Source of the DNA: Roseburia intestinalis L1-82
GTDB lineage: Bacteria; Bacillota; Clostridia; Lachnospirales; Lachnospiraceae
Length of the DNA stretch: 64,000 nt
Assembly: GCF_900537995.1 (NCBI RefSeq)
Contig: NZ_LR027880.1
Location: forward strand, 2,798,001-2,862,000
Direction of reading: 5' to 3'
Position numbers and translations under genes: made by a program. Below, in pieces: positions 51,835-60,988 of the stretch. The notes below the pieces were generated by a model, which saw only the letters and a program-made list of their open reading frames with translations, did not search any database and was not told the origin of the DNA. Each line of letters starts with the position of its first letter. The first letter of the stretch is position 1.

Positions 51835-52986
51835 TTACTCAGCATCATAATTATCCAGGAAATTGTGATACTCTCCATCTTTCTTATAACCAATGATGGT
51901 CTTTAAATTCACATTGCTGACACTATTGAAAATATTACTGTCGATGAACTCACTCTTTTTGCGAAGTTCCGTCACAAGATCTTTCATCTCCTCACGTTTC
52001 GAACCTTTTGCCCCGCCACAGCTTGTACAGTTTTCAGTAAAACGGCATGCACACTGGATAAACTGCAGGCGGTTGTAATCACGCCATGCCTTGATATCCT
52101 CTTCTTTGACAAGATACAGCGGACGGATCAGTTCCATGCCCTCAAAGTTCTGGCTGTGAAGTTTTGGCATCATAGTCTCCACTTTGCCGCTGTACAACAT
52201 TCCCATCAGGATCGTCTCGATCACATCGTCAAAATGATGTCCCAGCGCGATCTTGTTACAGCCTAACTCTTTTGCCTTGGAGTACAGATATCCTCTTCTC
52301 ATTCTTGCACACAGGTAACACGGATTCTTATCCACCTCCGCAACAGAATCAAAGATCTGTGTTTCAAATGTCGTGAGCGGAATATCAAGAAGTTTTGCAT
52401 TTTCCTGAATAATACGCCAGTTTTCCTCGTTGTAACCCGGATTCATGCACAAAAAAACAAGTCCAAAATTGCGTTTTCCGTGTCGGTATAATTCCTGAAA
52501 CAGTTTTGCCAAAAGCATGGAATCTTTTCCACCGGAAATACACACTGCAATCTTATCGCCGTCCTTTATCATTTCATAATCATGCAGTGCTTTGGTGAAA
52601 CGGCTCCAGATTGGTTTTCTGAATTTTTTGATCAGGCTTTTTTCAATCTGCTCCGTGCGCTCTTTTCTTGAATCGTCCTCCATTGTCACGCGCGTGAGCT
52701 GATATCTTAACCATGCGCGGTAACCACCCTCTAAATTGACAGTCGTAAACCCATCGTCCTCTAATATTTCAGCTGCATCACGGCTGTTTTCACCCACATG
52801 GCAGTACAGATAAACAGGCTGATCTTTTTTTAAAATAGCTGTCTCACCCGCTTCAATCTTTTCTAATGGAAGATTAACAGCGCCCTCGATCGCTCCGTGC
52901 GAGAAATCATTTTCCGGACGGACATCTATAAGCTGCAGTCCCTCTGTTCCGTTCTGTGCCAGTTCTTCTACAGTAATTGTATTCAA
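51835..52986 (-). CDS. Rhodanese domain fused to a TtcA-like PP-loop ATPase
   Basis: The start is TTG 52986, with GGAGG seven bases upstream, giving 383 residues; a longer upstream frame has no ribosome site. The N-terminal rhodanese domain (about 1-100) has LIDVRPENDFSHGAI and the active Cys in YLYCHVGENSRDAAE. The PP-loop domain (about 140-320) has CISGGKDSMLLAKL, with CYLCARMRRGYLY and CTSCGG cysteines as in tRNA 2-thiocytidine synthetase TtcA and related tRNA sulfurtransferases. The fusion suggests direct sulfur hand-over for tRNA thiolation. It follows murE by about 120 bases and ends in the terminator used as an intron site. Confidence 0.85.
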   Translation of the reverse strand: MNTITVEELAQNGTEGLQLIDVRPENDFSHGAIEGAVNLPLEKIEAGETAILKKDQPVYLYCHVGENSRDAAEILEDDGFTTVNLEGGYRAWLRYQLTRVTMEDDSRKERTEQIEKSLIKKFRKPIWSRFTKALHDYEMIKDGDKIAVCISGGKDSMLLAKLFQELYRHGKRNFGLVFLCMNPGYNEENWRIIQENAKLLDIPLTTFETQIFDSVAEVDKNPCYLCARMRRGYLYSKAKELGCNKIALGHHFDDVIETILMGMLYSGKVETMMPKLHSQNFEGMELIRPLYLVKEEDIKAWRDYNRLQFIQCACRFTENCTSCGGAKGSKREEMKDLVTELRKKSEFIDSNIFNSVSNVNLKTIIGYKKDGEYHNFLDNYDAE

Positions 52987-53109
52987 AATATTTCCTCCAA
53001 TTTCGTTCACTTCGTGTGGTATTACAATAAAATATTTTCCCGCTTTTCGGGCAAACCCGTTGTTCCAATCCATCGATTGCATGTTCCACACACTTCCTGT
53101 TATCAGCAA

Positions 53110-54630
53110 TTACACCATGCGTACACGTTTTCCTTCTTTGATCTCCTCTAAGATCTCAGCCACTGCCTCACGTTCATCAAAATGATACTTCACGCCACGG
53201 ATTTCCTGATAATCCTCATGCCCTTTTCCGAGCAGTACGATCATATCTCCCGGCTGGGCATTTACCATGCAGTAAGCGATTGCTTCTTTTCTGTCGTCGA
53301 TCTCGATATACTTTCCATTGCTCTTTGCCAGTCCGACTTTAATATCGTTATTGATATCACGGATTTCTTCGTCTCTCGGATTATCGCAGGTCAGTACACA
53401 GAGATCCGCCATCTCACCGGTCACCTCTCCCATATCATAACGGCGCAGTTTTGAACGGTTTCCACCGCCGCCATACACACAGATCAGGCGTTTCGGATGA
53501 TATTCCATCAATGTTGTAAGCACGCTTCTGGTGCTGACTTCGTTGTGTGCATAGTCAATAATCAGGTAATAATCTTTTGATACCGGAAGCATTTCCACAC
53601 GGCCTTTAACCTGTACCTTGTTTAAACCATCTAAGATCGCCTGATCCGAAATTCCTGCCAGATGACATACCAACATGGTCACCAGTGAATTGTATACCGA
53701 AAATCTACCCGGAATGTGCACTCTTGCCTCACAGTCCATGCAGCCTTTTACATGAAAATACATACCGAGTTTTCCATTCTCCTTGATAAATCCAAGATCC
53801 GCTGCAACCAGATCAAGCGGCTTCCCAAGAAATGTTTTTTCATTATTATCCTCTACGCCAAAACTGTGGATCTCACAGGTATGGTTTGCTGCAACTGCCT
53901 CGCTGTGCTCATCATCCGCATTTAAAATACCAATCTTGCACTGGCGGAATAGCATGCTCTTACATTCTAAATATTCCTCAAAAGATGCATGTTCATTTGG
54001 TCCGATATGATCCGGGGAAAGGTTGGTAAACACACCATAATCAAACATGATTCCCGCTGTACGGTCCATCTTAAGTCCCTGGGATGATACCTCCATCACC
54101 GCATACTCGCAGCCTGCCTCCACCATAGATGCAAACATGCGGTGCAGTTCGTAGGATTCCGGCGTTGTGTTTTTAGACGGAATCTTTTCATCTCCGATCA
54201 TTGCACCGATCGTTCCGATAAGTCCAACTTTTTTGCCGGCCGCTTCCAACACATTTTTGATCATGTATGTTGTGGTTGTCTTTCCTTTTGTACCGGTCAG
54301 TCCGATCGTAATCAGTTTTTCTGCCGGATAGTCAAACAGCGCTGCTGACATCAGTGCCAGTGCATAGCGGGCAGACTCCACTTTTAACACCGTGATCGTA
54401 CCCGGGATCTGAGCAGCTTCTTCATCGCGCTCCACAACAATGACGCTTGCTCCCTTTTCCACCGCATCCGGAATATATTTATGACCATCCGTCACTGCTC
54501 CCACCATGCAGACAAACATGGTTTCTTTTGCAATCTTTCTCGAATCATAGATGATGTCCCTGACCTCTGCATCCATGCTTCCCTGTAAACATTCATATTT
54601 TATCTTTTCACAAATCTTACTTAATTTCAT
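53110..54630 (-). CDS. murE: UDP-MurNAc-tripeptide synthetase MurE
   Basis: MurE adds the third stem-peptide residue to UDP-MurNAc-L-Ala-D-Glu in the cytoplasm. The start is ATG 54630 (MKLSKICEK), with GGAGG four bases upstream. The 506-residue product has the P-loop LTGTKGKTTTT (about 101-111), the carbamylated-Lys region SFEEYLECKSMLF and the DNPRDE motif that selects meso-diaminopimelate over lysine. This agrees with the dapF gene just upstream. It is followed by the rhodanese/PP-loop gene. Confidence 0.96.
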   Translation of the reverse strand: MKLSKICEKIKYECLQGSMDAEVRDIIYDSRKIAKETMFVCMVGAVTDGHKYIPDAVEKGASVIVVERDEEAAQIPGTITVLKVESARYALALMSAALFDYPAEKLITIGLTGTKGKTTTTYMIKNVLEAAGKKVGLIGTIGAMIGDEKIPSKNTTPESYELHRMFASMVEAGCEYAVMEVSSQGLKMDRTAGIMFDYGVFTNLSPDHIGPNEHASFEEYLECKSMLFRQCKIGILNADDEHSEAVAANHTCEIHSFGVEDNNEKTFLGKPLDLVAADLGFIKENGKLGMYFHVKGCMDCEARVHIPGRFSVYNSLVTMLVCHLAGISDQAILDGLNKVQVKGRVEMLPVSKDYYLIIDYAHNEVSTRSVLTTLMEYHPKRLICVYGGGGNRSKLRRYDMGEVTGEMADLCVLTCDNPRDEEIRDINNDIKVGLAKSNGKYIEIDDRKEAIAYCMVNAQPGDMIVLLGKGHEDYQEIRGVKYHFDEREAVAEILEEIKEGKRVRMV

Positions 54631-54789
54631 TTTTCCTCCGGTTCCGGACAATTTAAAACAGAAAAGATATCATTTTTTAATTTTCATTTCCGGCAATCAT
54701 TATGATAAATCGTCCTTATTCTTAATGTACAACTTCAAACCATGAAAAGCCGCCGTACATTCTGCACGGCAGCCCCGATATCAAATTTC

Positions 54790-54863
54790 TGCTGCTGTTC
54801 ACAAAATTCAGTCTCTGGCGCACAACCTGACAGCAGATGCCAAGTCCCCGCGTGAACAGTAAC
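54790..54863. repeat. MITE-like palindromic element, copy 2 (short form)
   Basis: It is bounded by GCTGCTGTTCAC and GTGAACAGTAAC and matches 30921-30973 over its right part, including TGGCGCACA and TGACAGCA. It lies between dapF and murE and carries no gene. Confidence 0.55.
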
Positions 54864-54871
54864 AATTTCTT

Positions 54872-55726
54872 TTATTTTTCTAAAATATGTGACGCATCAA
54901 TCTCCGCTTCAAATACGGTGTGTGATGGTCCCGTCATAAACAGATGGTTCGTTTTTTCATCCCACTCGATCAAAAGCGGTCCGCCGATCTGCTCCACAGT
55001 AACTTTGCGGTCTGTTCTTCCAGTTAAAACACCTGCGACAACCGCTGTCGAACAGCCTGTCCCACATCCGATCGTCTCGCCGGTTCCACGCTCCCACTCA
55101 CGGATCTTGATATAATCACGTTTTACAAACTCAGCAAATGTGACGTTCGTCTTGCTTGGAAACAGGGATGTCATATGTTCGATCGTCTTTCCGTAACGCT
55201 CCACATCAAGGTCTGCAACAGAATCCACAAACATTGCACAGTGTGGATTACCCCAAGATACTGCTGTAATATGGAATGTTTTATCTAAGACCTCCACCGG
55301 CTGTTCCACGAACTGATCTAAATTTGTATTTACAGGAATTACTTTCGTATTCAGTCTCGGCTCCCCGATATCCGCCCGGATATTAGATACTAATCCATCC
55401 GTCACAGTCAGGTTCAAATGCTGCATTCCACCAAGTGTTTCGATCACAAGTTCTGTCTTATCCGTCAGTTTATGGTCATAGACATATTTCCCGACAGAAC
55501 GAAGTGCGTTGCCACACATTTCGCCTTCTGAACCGTCCGGGTTAAACATCCGCATCCGGAAATCTCCCTTATCAGACGGACAGATTAAAACCATACCGTC
55601 CGATCCGATTGCAAAATGTCTGTCACTGACAAAACGTGCCAGCTCCGGTAAATTTGTAATATTCTGATGAATGGCATCAATATATACATAATCATTTCCA
55701 AATGCCTGCATTTTTGTAAATTTCAT
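54872..55726 (-). CDS. dapF: Diaminopimelate epimerase
   Basis: DapF converts LL- to meso-diaminopimelate for lysine and peptidoglycan synthesis. The start is ATG 55726 (MKFTKMQAFGNDYVYID), with GAGGAT upstream. The 284-residue product has the two catalytic cysteines in EMCGNALRSVGKY (about 76) and IGCGTGCSTAVVAG (about 223), and typical family length. It follows the trans-sulfuration gene by 27 bases, so the two are cotranscribed. The product feeds MurE, encoded 240 bases downstream. Confidence 0.97.
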   Translation of the reverse strand: MKFTKMQAFGNDYVYIDAIHQNITNLPELARFVSDRHFAIGSDGMVLICPSDKGDFRMRMFNPDGSEGEMCGNALRSVGKYVYDHKLTDKTELVIETLGGMQHLNLTVTDGLVSNIRADIGEPRLNTKVIPVNTNLDQFVEQPVEVLDKTFHITAVSWGNPHCAMFVDSVADLDVERYGKTIEHMTSLFPSKTNVTFAEFVKRDYIKIREWERGTGETIGCGTGCSTAVVAGVLTGRTDRKVTVEQIGGPLLIEWDEKTNHLFMTGPSHTVFEAEIDASHILEK

Positions 55727-55753
55727 GGTAATCCTCATTTCTGCGCCTCGTTT

Positions 55754-56938
55754 TTACGCATTCATTGCACGGTCAAGATCTGCGATGATATCATCTGCAT
55801 TCTCGATTCCGACTGACATACGAAGGAAACAATCTGTGATGCCAAGTTTTTCCTTGATATCAAGTGGTGTATCTTCATGTGTCTGCGTGGTCGGATAAGT
55901 GATCAGTGTCTCTGTTCCGCCAAGGCTCTCTGCAAACATGATCATATCAACACCCTTTAAGATTTTCTTTACTGTTTCAAAGCTGTCAACGGTAAATGAA
56001 ATCATTCCGCCAAAACCCGTCGTCTGTTTTTTGGTCACTGCATAATCCTTGTGATCCTCAAATCCCACATAATATACTTTCTGTACTTTCGGCTGTGTTC
56101 TGAGCCACTCCGCAACTTTCTTTGCATTTTCATTATGTCTGTCCATACGGACTGCCAGAGTCTTGATTCCTCTTAAGATCAGCCAGCTGTCAAGCGGTGC
56201 AAGCTGACTGCCATGGGATTTAATGTGAACATGGATCTTTTCTGCGATCTCCTCGTTATCCTTTACAACTACGATACCGGAAATCGTATCATTGTGTCCT
56301 CCTAAATATTTCGTGGAACTGTGTGTTACGATATCTGCTCCAAGCTGTAACGGTTTCTGGAAATACGGTGTCAAAAACGTATTATCTACAACCGTAAGTG
56401 CTCCGATACCCTTTGCGATCTCAGAAAGTGCATGGATATCTGCCACTTTCATCATCGGGTTGGTTGGTGTCTCAATGAAGAACATCTTTGTATTCGGGCG
56501 GATTGCTACCTTTACCTCATCAAGTTCCGACATATCCACATAAGTGTGCTCGATTCCGTATTTTCCAAAAACATCGCCGATGATACGGAATGTTCCACCA
56601 TAAATATCGTCAGATAAGATCACATGATCTCCCGGATTTAACAGGGAAAATACTGCCATATTAGCTGCCTGTCCGCTGGAAAATGCAAATCCTTTGATCC
56701 CACCCTCTAAGATTGCCATGGTACGCTCTAATTCCTGTCTGGTCGGATTCTCAAGACGACTGTACGCAAATCCTGTGGATTCCCCAAGTTCCGGATGACG
56801 GAAAGTTGCCGTCTGAAAGATCGGCATGCTGACGGCTCCGGTAAGCGGCTCCGTACCAAGTGCTCCGTGTACTGCTTTTGATTCAAAATGTAACTCTTCT
56901 TTTGTACTGTAATCGTTGTAATTGCTGAAATTCTTCAT
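55754..56938 (-). CDS. Trans-sulfuration PLP enzyme (cystathionine gamma-synthase/lyase type)
   Basis: This 394-residue Cys/Met-metabolism PLP enzyme has YSRLENPTRQELE (about 65-77), FIETPTNPMMK, and the PLP lysine in THSSTKYLGGHNDTISG (about 208-224). The NPT substrate-binding region is present. The family members MetB, MetC, MccB and MegL cannot be separated reliably from sequence alone. It is divergent from the AraC regulator and cotranscribed with dapF, which links it to methionine/DAP supply. Confidence 0.9.
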   Translation of the reverse strand: MKNFSNYNDYSTKEELHFESKAVHGALGTEPLTGAVSMPIFQTATFRHPELGESTGFAYSRLENPTRQELERTMAILEGGIKGFAFSSGQAANMAVFSLLNPGDHVILSDDIYGGTFRIIGDVFGKYGIEHTYVDMSELDEVKVAIRPNTKMFFIETPTNPMMKVADIHALSEIAKGIGALTVVDNTFLTPYFQKPLQLGADIVTHSSTKYLGGHNDTISGIVVVKDNEEIAEKIHVHIKSHGSQLAPLDSWLILRGIKTLAVRMDRHNENAKKVAEWLRTQPKVQKVYYVGFEDHKDYAVTKKQTTGFGGMISFTVDSFETVKKILKGVDMIMFAESLGGTETLITYPTTQTHEDTPLDIKEKLGITDCFLRMSVGIENADDIIADLDRAMNA

Positions 56939-57197
56939 GCCGTTCTCCTTCTTTTCTATCTTATTATTTCAAGTTTATAAAACATTTATTTCCTGTAACT
57001 GGTCTCTTTCATATGGTTCTATTATATAAAACACTTTTTAAAATATATACTCGTCTAGTGCTGTGTATATTGCAAATTGTGCTTTTTTGTGTTAGGGTTG
57101 GATTGATGTCAGGGGAAAAGGTGGATTAAAGTTCCCTGAATGGCAGTTTGTTTTTCCTGACAGCATTTTATTCATCTAATTCGGAAGGAGTGCCTAT

Positions 57198-58046
57198 ATG
57201 CCGGAATATAAAAAAGTCGGTTATCTGACATCGAGTTTTAAATTATTTCACTTGAAAGATCAGAATAAAAAGGAGTTTTCCTATCACTATCACGATTTTC
57301 ACAAGATCCTGATCCTGTTGAATGGTGATATCACTTATTGTATTGAGGGACGTTCTTACCAGCTTGCCCCGAATGATATCGTGCTGGTTCACGCGGGGGA
57401 GGTGCACCGGCCGATCATCCAGTCGGAGTCTCCTTATGAGCGTATTATCATCTATGTTTCGCCGGACTTTTTGAAAAAATACAAGGAGCCGGACTGTGAT
57501 CTTTCACATTGTCTGAAACAGGCTGCTGCTGAGCAGTCCCACGTTCTGCGTTTTCACGGCTCGCGTGCTGCAAAGTTAAAGACAGCGATACAGTCACTTG
57601 ACCATGCTAAAAACGATAAAGATTTTGCAGCTTCCCTGCATCAGGAAATTTTATTTTTGGAATTTATGATACAGTTAAACCGTGCCGCCATGCATGATGG
57701 CATTGAATTTATCAATGATTCTGCCTCCGACGAAAAAATTATCGCTGTGTTAAATTATCTTGGCGAACATCTGACGGAAGACATCTCCATTGATACTTTG
57801 TCTGCGCATTTTTTCCTAAGCCGCTCTTATCTGATGCACACATTCAAAGAGCAGACCGGCTACACGATCGGCAATTATCTCTCGACCAAAAGACTGCTTC
57901 TTGCAAAGGATCTGATTGCGGAAGGGGCACCGATCACCGAGGTCTGCTATGCATGCGGTTTTAAGAATTATTCGACCTTTTCGCGCGCATACAAAAAAAG
58001 TTTTGGAGAGGCCCCACGCGAGTCTCTCCAAAACCTGAAATCCTAG
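57198..58046 (+). CDS. AraC family transcriptional regulator
   Basis: This 282-residue protein has a cupin-like N-terminal sensing domain (HYHDFHKILILLNGDITYCIEG, LVHAGEVHRPI) and an AraC DNA-binding domain at the C-terminus (about 180-278), with the helix-turn-helix signature ACGFKNYSTFSRAYKKSFGEAP. GGAAGGAG lies before the ATG. It is divergent from the trans-sulfuration gene, 260 bases away, and convergent with the pyrophosphatase. Its ligand is unknown; sugar or amino-acid control is typical of the family. Confidence 0.93.
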   Translation: MPEYKKVGYLTSSFKLFHLKDQNKKEFSYHYHDFHKILILLNGDITYCIEGRSYQLAPNDIVLVHAGEVHRPIIQSESPYERIIIYVSPDFLKKYKEPDCDLSHCLKQAAAEQSHVLRFHGSRAAKLKTAIQSLDHAKNDKDFAASLHQEILFLEFMIQLNRAAMHDGIEFINDSASDEKIIAVLNYLGEHLTEDISIDTLSAHFFLSRSYLMHTFKEQTGYTIGNYLSTKRLLLAKDLIAEGAPITEVCYACGFKNYSTFSRAYKKSFGEAPRESLQNLKS

Positions 58047-58094
58047 CATCTAACTTTTTCTCACACTTATTGTATGAACAACAGCGTTTGCATC

Positions 58095-59753
58095 TTACTG
58101 GCGCTCTGCCATCTCATTCATGAGCGTCGGTATGAACTGTTTCTTTCTTGAAACGATTCCCTCTAATAAAATGCCCTCACTGCGTTCTTCTTTGCGGAAC
58201 GCAGCTCCTAAAATTTTGCCTGCATTTTCCCCGTCAAAAATAATCTTTGAAGATTCCTCTAAGATATCTGTCAGCATAACATAGACCATATCGATCTTCT
58301 TTTCTGCAAGCACCTGCACCATAAACGGACGTATCTGCTCTGCTACTTTGTCTAACTCTTCCCGGCTCATGGCACTGATCTGCGCTACGCCAAAATCACA
58401 GTCATCGGTATGGAAAATTTTGAAATCCTGATAAAAAATCTCTTCTGTCGTTTTCCCACTGAAATTACTGCCCGCCTGGAACATATTTTTCGCATAAGTC
58501 TCAATATCCACTTCCGCGATCACTGCAAGAGCCTCCGCAACTGATTTATCTAACGGAGTACATGTCGGTGAACGGAACATCAGCGTATCGGAAATAATTG
58601 CAGACAATAAAAGACCTGCGATCTGTTTCGGCACATCCACACTCTTTTCCTGATACATCTGATAAATGATCGTAGATGTACATCCAAGCGGCTGGTTTCT
58701 AAAATATACCGGTGAAACTGTCTCAAGACTGCCGAGACGATGGTGATCAATGATCTCTAAGATCTCAGCCTCGTCAATCCCGTCTACCGCCTGCGCCTTC
58801 TCATTATGATCAACAAGTATCACCTGTTTTTTCTGCATATTCATCAAATTACGGCGTGAAACCATTCCGGCATAATTACCGTTTTCATTTAAGATTGGGA
58901 AATCACGGTGTCTGATTTTTGACATCGTCTCCCGCACTTCATCGACATAGTCTTCAATTCCGAATGTGATGATATTTTTCTGTGTCATAAACTGTTTGAT
59001 CGGCATACTCTGATTAATAAGACGTGCCACAGAAAAAGTATCAAACGGTGTCGTAATAATGATGCAGTCATGTTTTTCTGCCAAAGTGCGCACGTCCTCG
59101 CCGACTTCGATTCCTCCACCGATGATCAGACAGCTCGCATTTGACTCGATTGCCTGCTTCTGCGCCTCTTCCCGGTCACCTAAGATTACCATATCATCAT
59201 CCTCGATATAGTCTGCCATATATTCCGGATTTGAAGTAGCTACCACTACCTTTCCCTTTACAAAATAGGCATGTTCATTTCCTACAATAATCGTTCCATC
59301 TAATGTTGCGGCAATATTTTTATACTGTGTTCGTGCCTGGGATAACACATGATTATCAAAAACGTCCATGTAAGACGTTGCAATATCCTTCGTAACAATG
59401 ATTCCTTCGAGTTTTCCAAACTGATTGGTTACCGGAAGTGTTACAACCTCTAATTTTTTCATGGTCTCCCATGCACGTCTTAAGGAAATCTGGCTGCTTA
59501 CGCCTGCCGTTCTTCTAAAATTGATATCCTTAATCTGTGTTCCCGCATAGGTGACTAACTCCGGCTCCTGTGCTCCAAAATAATCCAGCACATAATGTGT
59601 CTCCGCATTTACTGCTCCGGCACGTTTTGCCACATAGGTTTTATCGTTTTCTGTCTGATTTTTTAAATATGCATAAGAGAGAGCTGCACAAATAGAATCC
59701 GTATCAGGATTTTTGTGCCCTACAACCCAAACTTTTCTCTTTTCTGCGCTCAT
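58095..59753 (-). CDS. ppaC: Mn-dependent inorganic pyrophosphatase with CBS and DRTGG domains
   Basis: Family II pyrophosphatase splits pyrophosphate into phosphate. The 552-residue length includes an inserted CBS/DRTGG/CBS regulatory block. The DHH-type catalytic motifs are GHKNPDTDSICAA (about 12-24), ILEIIDHHRLGS (about 330) and the C-terminal DHHA2 domain (PTCTPLDKSVAEAL, SNFSGKTTEEIF). The CBS pair (VSSQISLRRAWETM, IRHRDFPILNENGNYAG) lies in residues about 75-305. CBS-containing pyrophosphatases are inhibited by AMP/ADP. Interesting beside ppdK 45 kb away, which also makes or uses pyrophosphate. Confidence 0.95.
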   Translation of the reverse strand: MSAEKRKVWVVGHKNPDTDSICAALSYAYLKNQTENDKTYVAKRAGAVNAETHYVLDYFGAQEPELVTYAGTQIKDINFRRTAGVSSQISLRRAWETMKKLEVVTLPVTNQFGKLEGIIVTKDIATSYMDVFDNHVLSQARTQYKNIAATLDGTIIVGNEHAYFVKGKVVVATSNPEYMADYIEDDDMVILGDREEAQKQAIESNASCLIIGGGIEVGEDVRTLAEKHDCIIITTPFDTFSVARLINQSMPIKQFMTQKNIITFGIEDYVDEVRETMSKIRHRDFPILNENGNYAGMVSRRNLMNMQKKQVILVDHNEKAQAVDGIDEAEILEIIDHHRLGSLETVSPVYFRNQPLGCTSTIIYQMYQEKSVDVPKQIAGLLLSAIISDTLMFRSPTCTPLDKSVAEALAVIAEVDIETYAKNMFQAGSNFSGKTTEEIFYQDFKIFHTDDCDFGVAQISAMSREELDKVAEQIRPFMVQVLAEKKIDMVYVMLTDILEESSKIIFDGENAGKILGAAFRKEERSEGILLEGIVSRKKQFIPTLMNEMAERQ

Positions 59754-59874
59754 GAAATTCCTCTCTTTACCTAAAAAATAGCAGCTATTATATTGATTGC
59801 TGCAAAATTCACTTTTCTTATTTTAAAAAAGAAAGAAACAGACGCTGGCAATGCCGGCGTCATGTTGTATACCA

Positions 59875-60741
59875 TTAAAAGTGAAATACTCCCATAGAGT
59901 ATAAAATAAAAATAATCAATACTACAAAATTTAAGATTGAAAACCAGGACAACAGCTTCACATAACCTTTGACAGAGTCCACACCACCCTCCATCTCGTC
60001 CATTTTTTCGATCTTGGAATCAAACTCATTGAACAGATCCTGTATGTTGCGATAACATTTGACATTTTCCGTGTGTACTTTTTCAGAAAGATCCGTCTTA
60101 ATGGACTCCAACTGTGACGTTGCATTCTCTAACAGTTCTTTGACCTCCGCAATCTGTCCCTCGCTGAGCTTCTTATTTGCAATCGCCTGTTCCTCTAAGA
60201 ACTGTTTGTTCGCAGCGATCTGTTCTTCATTTAATTTCCGGTTAGAAGCTGTCTGTTCCTCATTCATCCTGCGATTTAAGGCAATCTGTTCCTCACTGGT
60301 CTTTCGGATATCAGCCACCTGTCCGCTAAGACCTGCCTCAATCTCAGCCATTTTCGTCGTCACTTTATCCGCAAGCGCATCTACCTTTCTTCCAAACTCA
60401 GTAACGATCTTGTCCGCCTCTTCCTGACGTTCTGTTAAAATATGTTCTAACTCCTGTGCTTTGCCGGCTCTCTCATCCACAAGTGACTGCAGTTCCGCTG
60501 CCTTACTCTCCTTTGCCTCTAAAAGCACCTGAAGCTGTTTTGCTTTCTCGCGAAACTCATCGATCTGACTGATCAGTAAATCTTCATTTTCCACGTCCTT
60601 TTGTGTCCTTTCCTGTTCCTGCGTGTGCATCTGTCCACTCTCTTCCGGCTTATTCCGGTTCAAAAGTCGTACATTCTGCGGCACCATCCGCTTTTTCCGG
60701 GGTTGAAGCTGTCTGAATACCATCTGCCATAAACCAGCCAT
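59875..60741 (-). CDS. Coiled-coil protein with hendecad repeats and C-terminal membrane anchor
   Basis: I do not recognise a family. The 288-residue product starts with a basic N-terminus, then a coiled coil (about 55-240). Within it, residues about 150-205 are five tandem 11-residue repeats of the form IAxNRxxNEEQ (RRMNEEQTASN, RKLNEEQIAAN, KQFLEEQAIAN). Such hendecad repeats make right-handed coiled coils. One C-terminal hydrophobic segment (ILNFVVLIIFILYSMGVF) makes it tail-anchored. The start has a GGGGGAAG 12 bases upstream. A role in cell-envelope organisation is possible but not shown. Confidence 0.7.
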   Translation of the reverse strand: MAGLWQMVFRQLQPRKKRMVPQNVRLLNRNKPEESGQMHTQEQERTQKDVENEDLLISQIDEFREKAKQLQVLLEAKESKAAELQSLVDERAGKAQELEHILTERQEEADKIVTEFGRKVDALADKVTTKMAEIEAGLSGQVADIRKTSEEQIALNRRMNEEQTASNRKLNEEQIAANKQFLEEQAIANKKLSEGQIAEVKELLENATSQLESIKTDLSEKVHTENVKCYRNIQDLFNEFDSKIEKMDEMEGGVDSVKGYVKLLSWFSILNFVVLIIFILYSMGVFHF

Positions 60742-60900
60742 CTGTGTTCACTTCTTCCCCCTTTCTGATTTTTTTCGCAATATATCATGGTTATTCTATC
60801 ATTATCATTTTTCTTTGTAAACAATAAATTATTTTCCATTATGTTAAACATGTGGACTGTGAAACTTTATATTTTCATTAAAAATCGTATAGATGACAAA

Positions 60901-60926
60901 GAAGCGATTCCAACCGGAACCGCCTC
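60901..60926 (-). terminator. Terminator of the PTS operon
   Basis: GAAGCGATTCC pairs with GGAACCGCCTC around AACC, followed on the minus strand by TTCTTTGTC. It lies about 60 bases after the ptsG stop. Confidence 0.7.
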
Positions 60927-60988
60927 TGTCAAAAAAGGGATTATTTTTTCTTAAATATGATTTCATTTCACAAATATTATGTTTTTGA

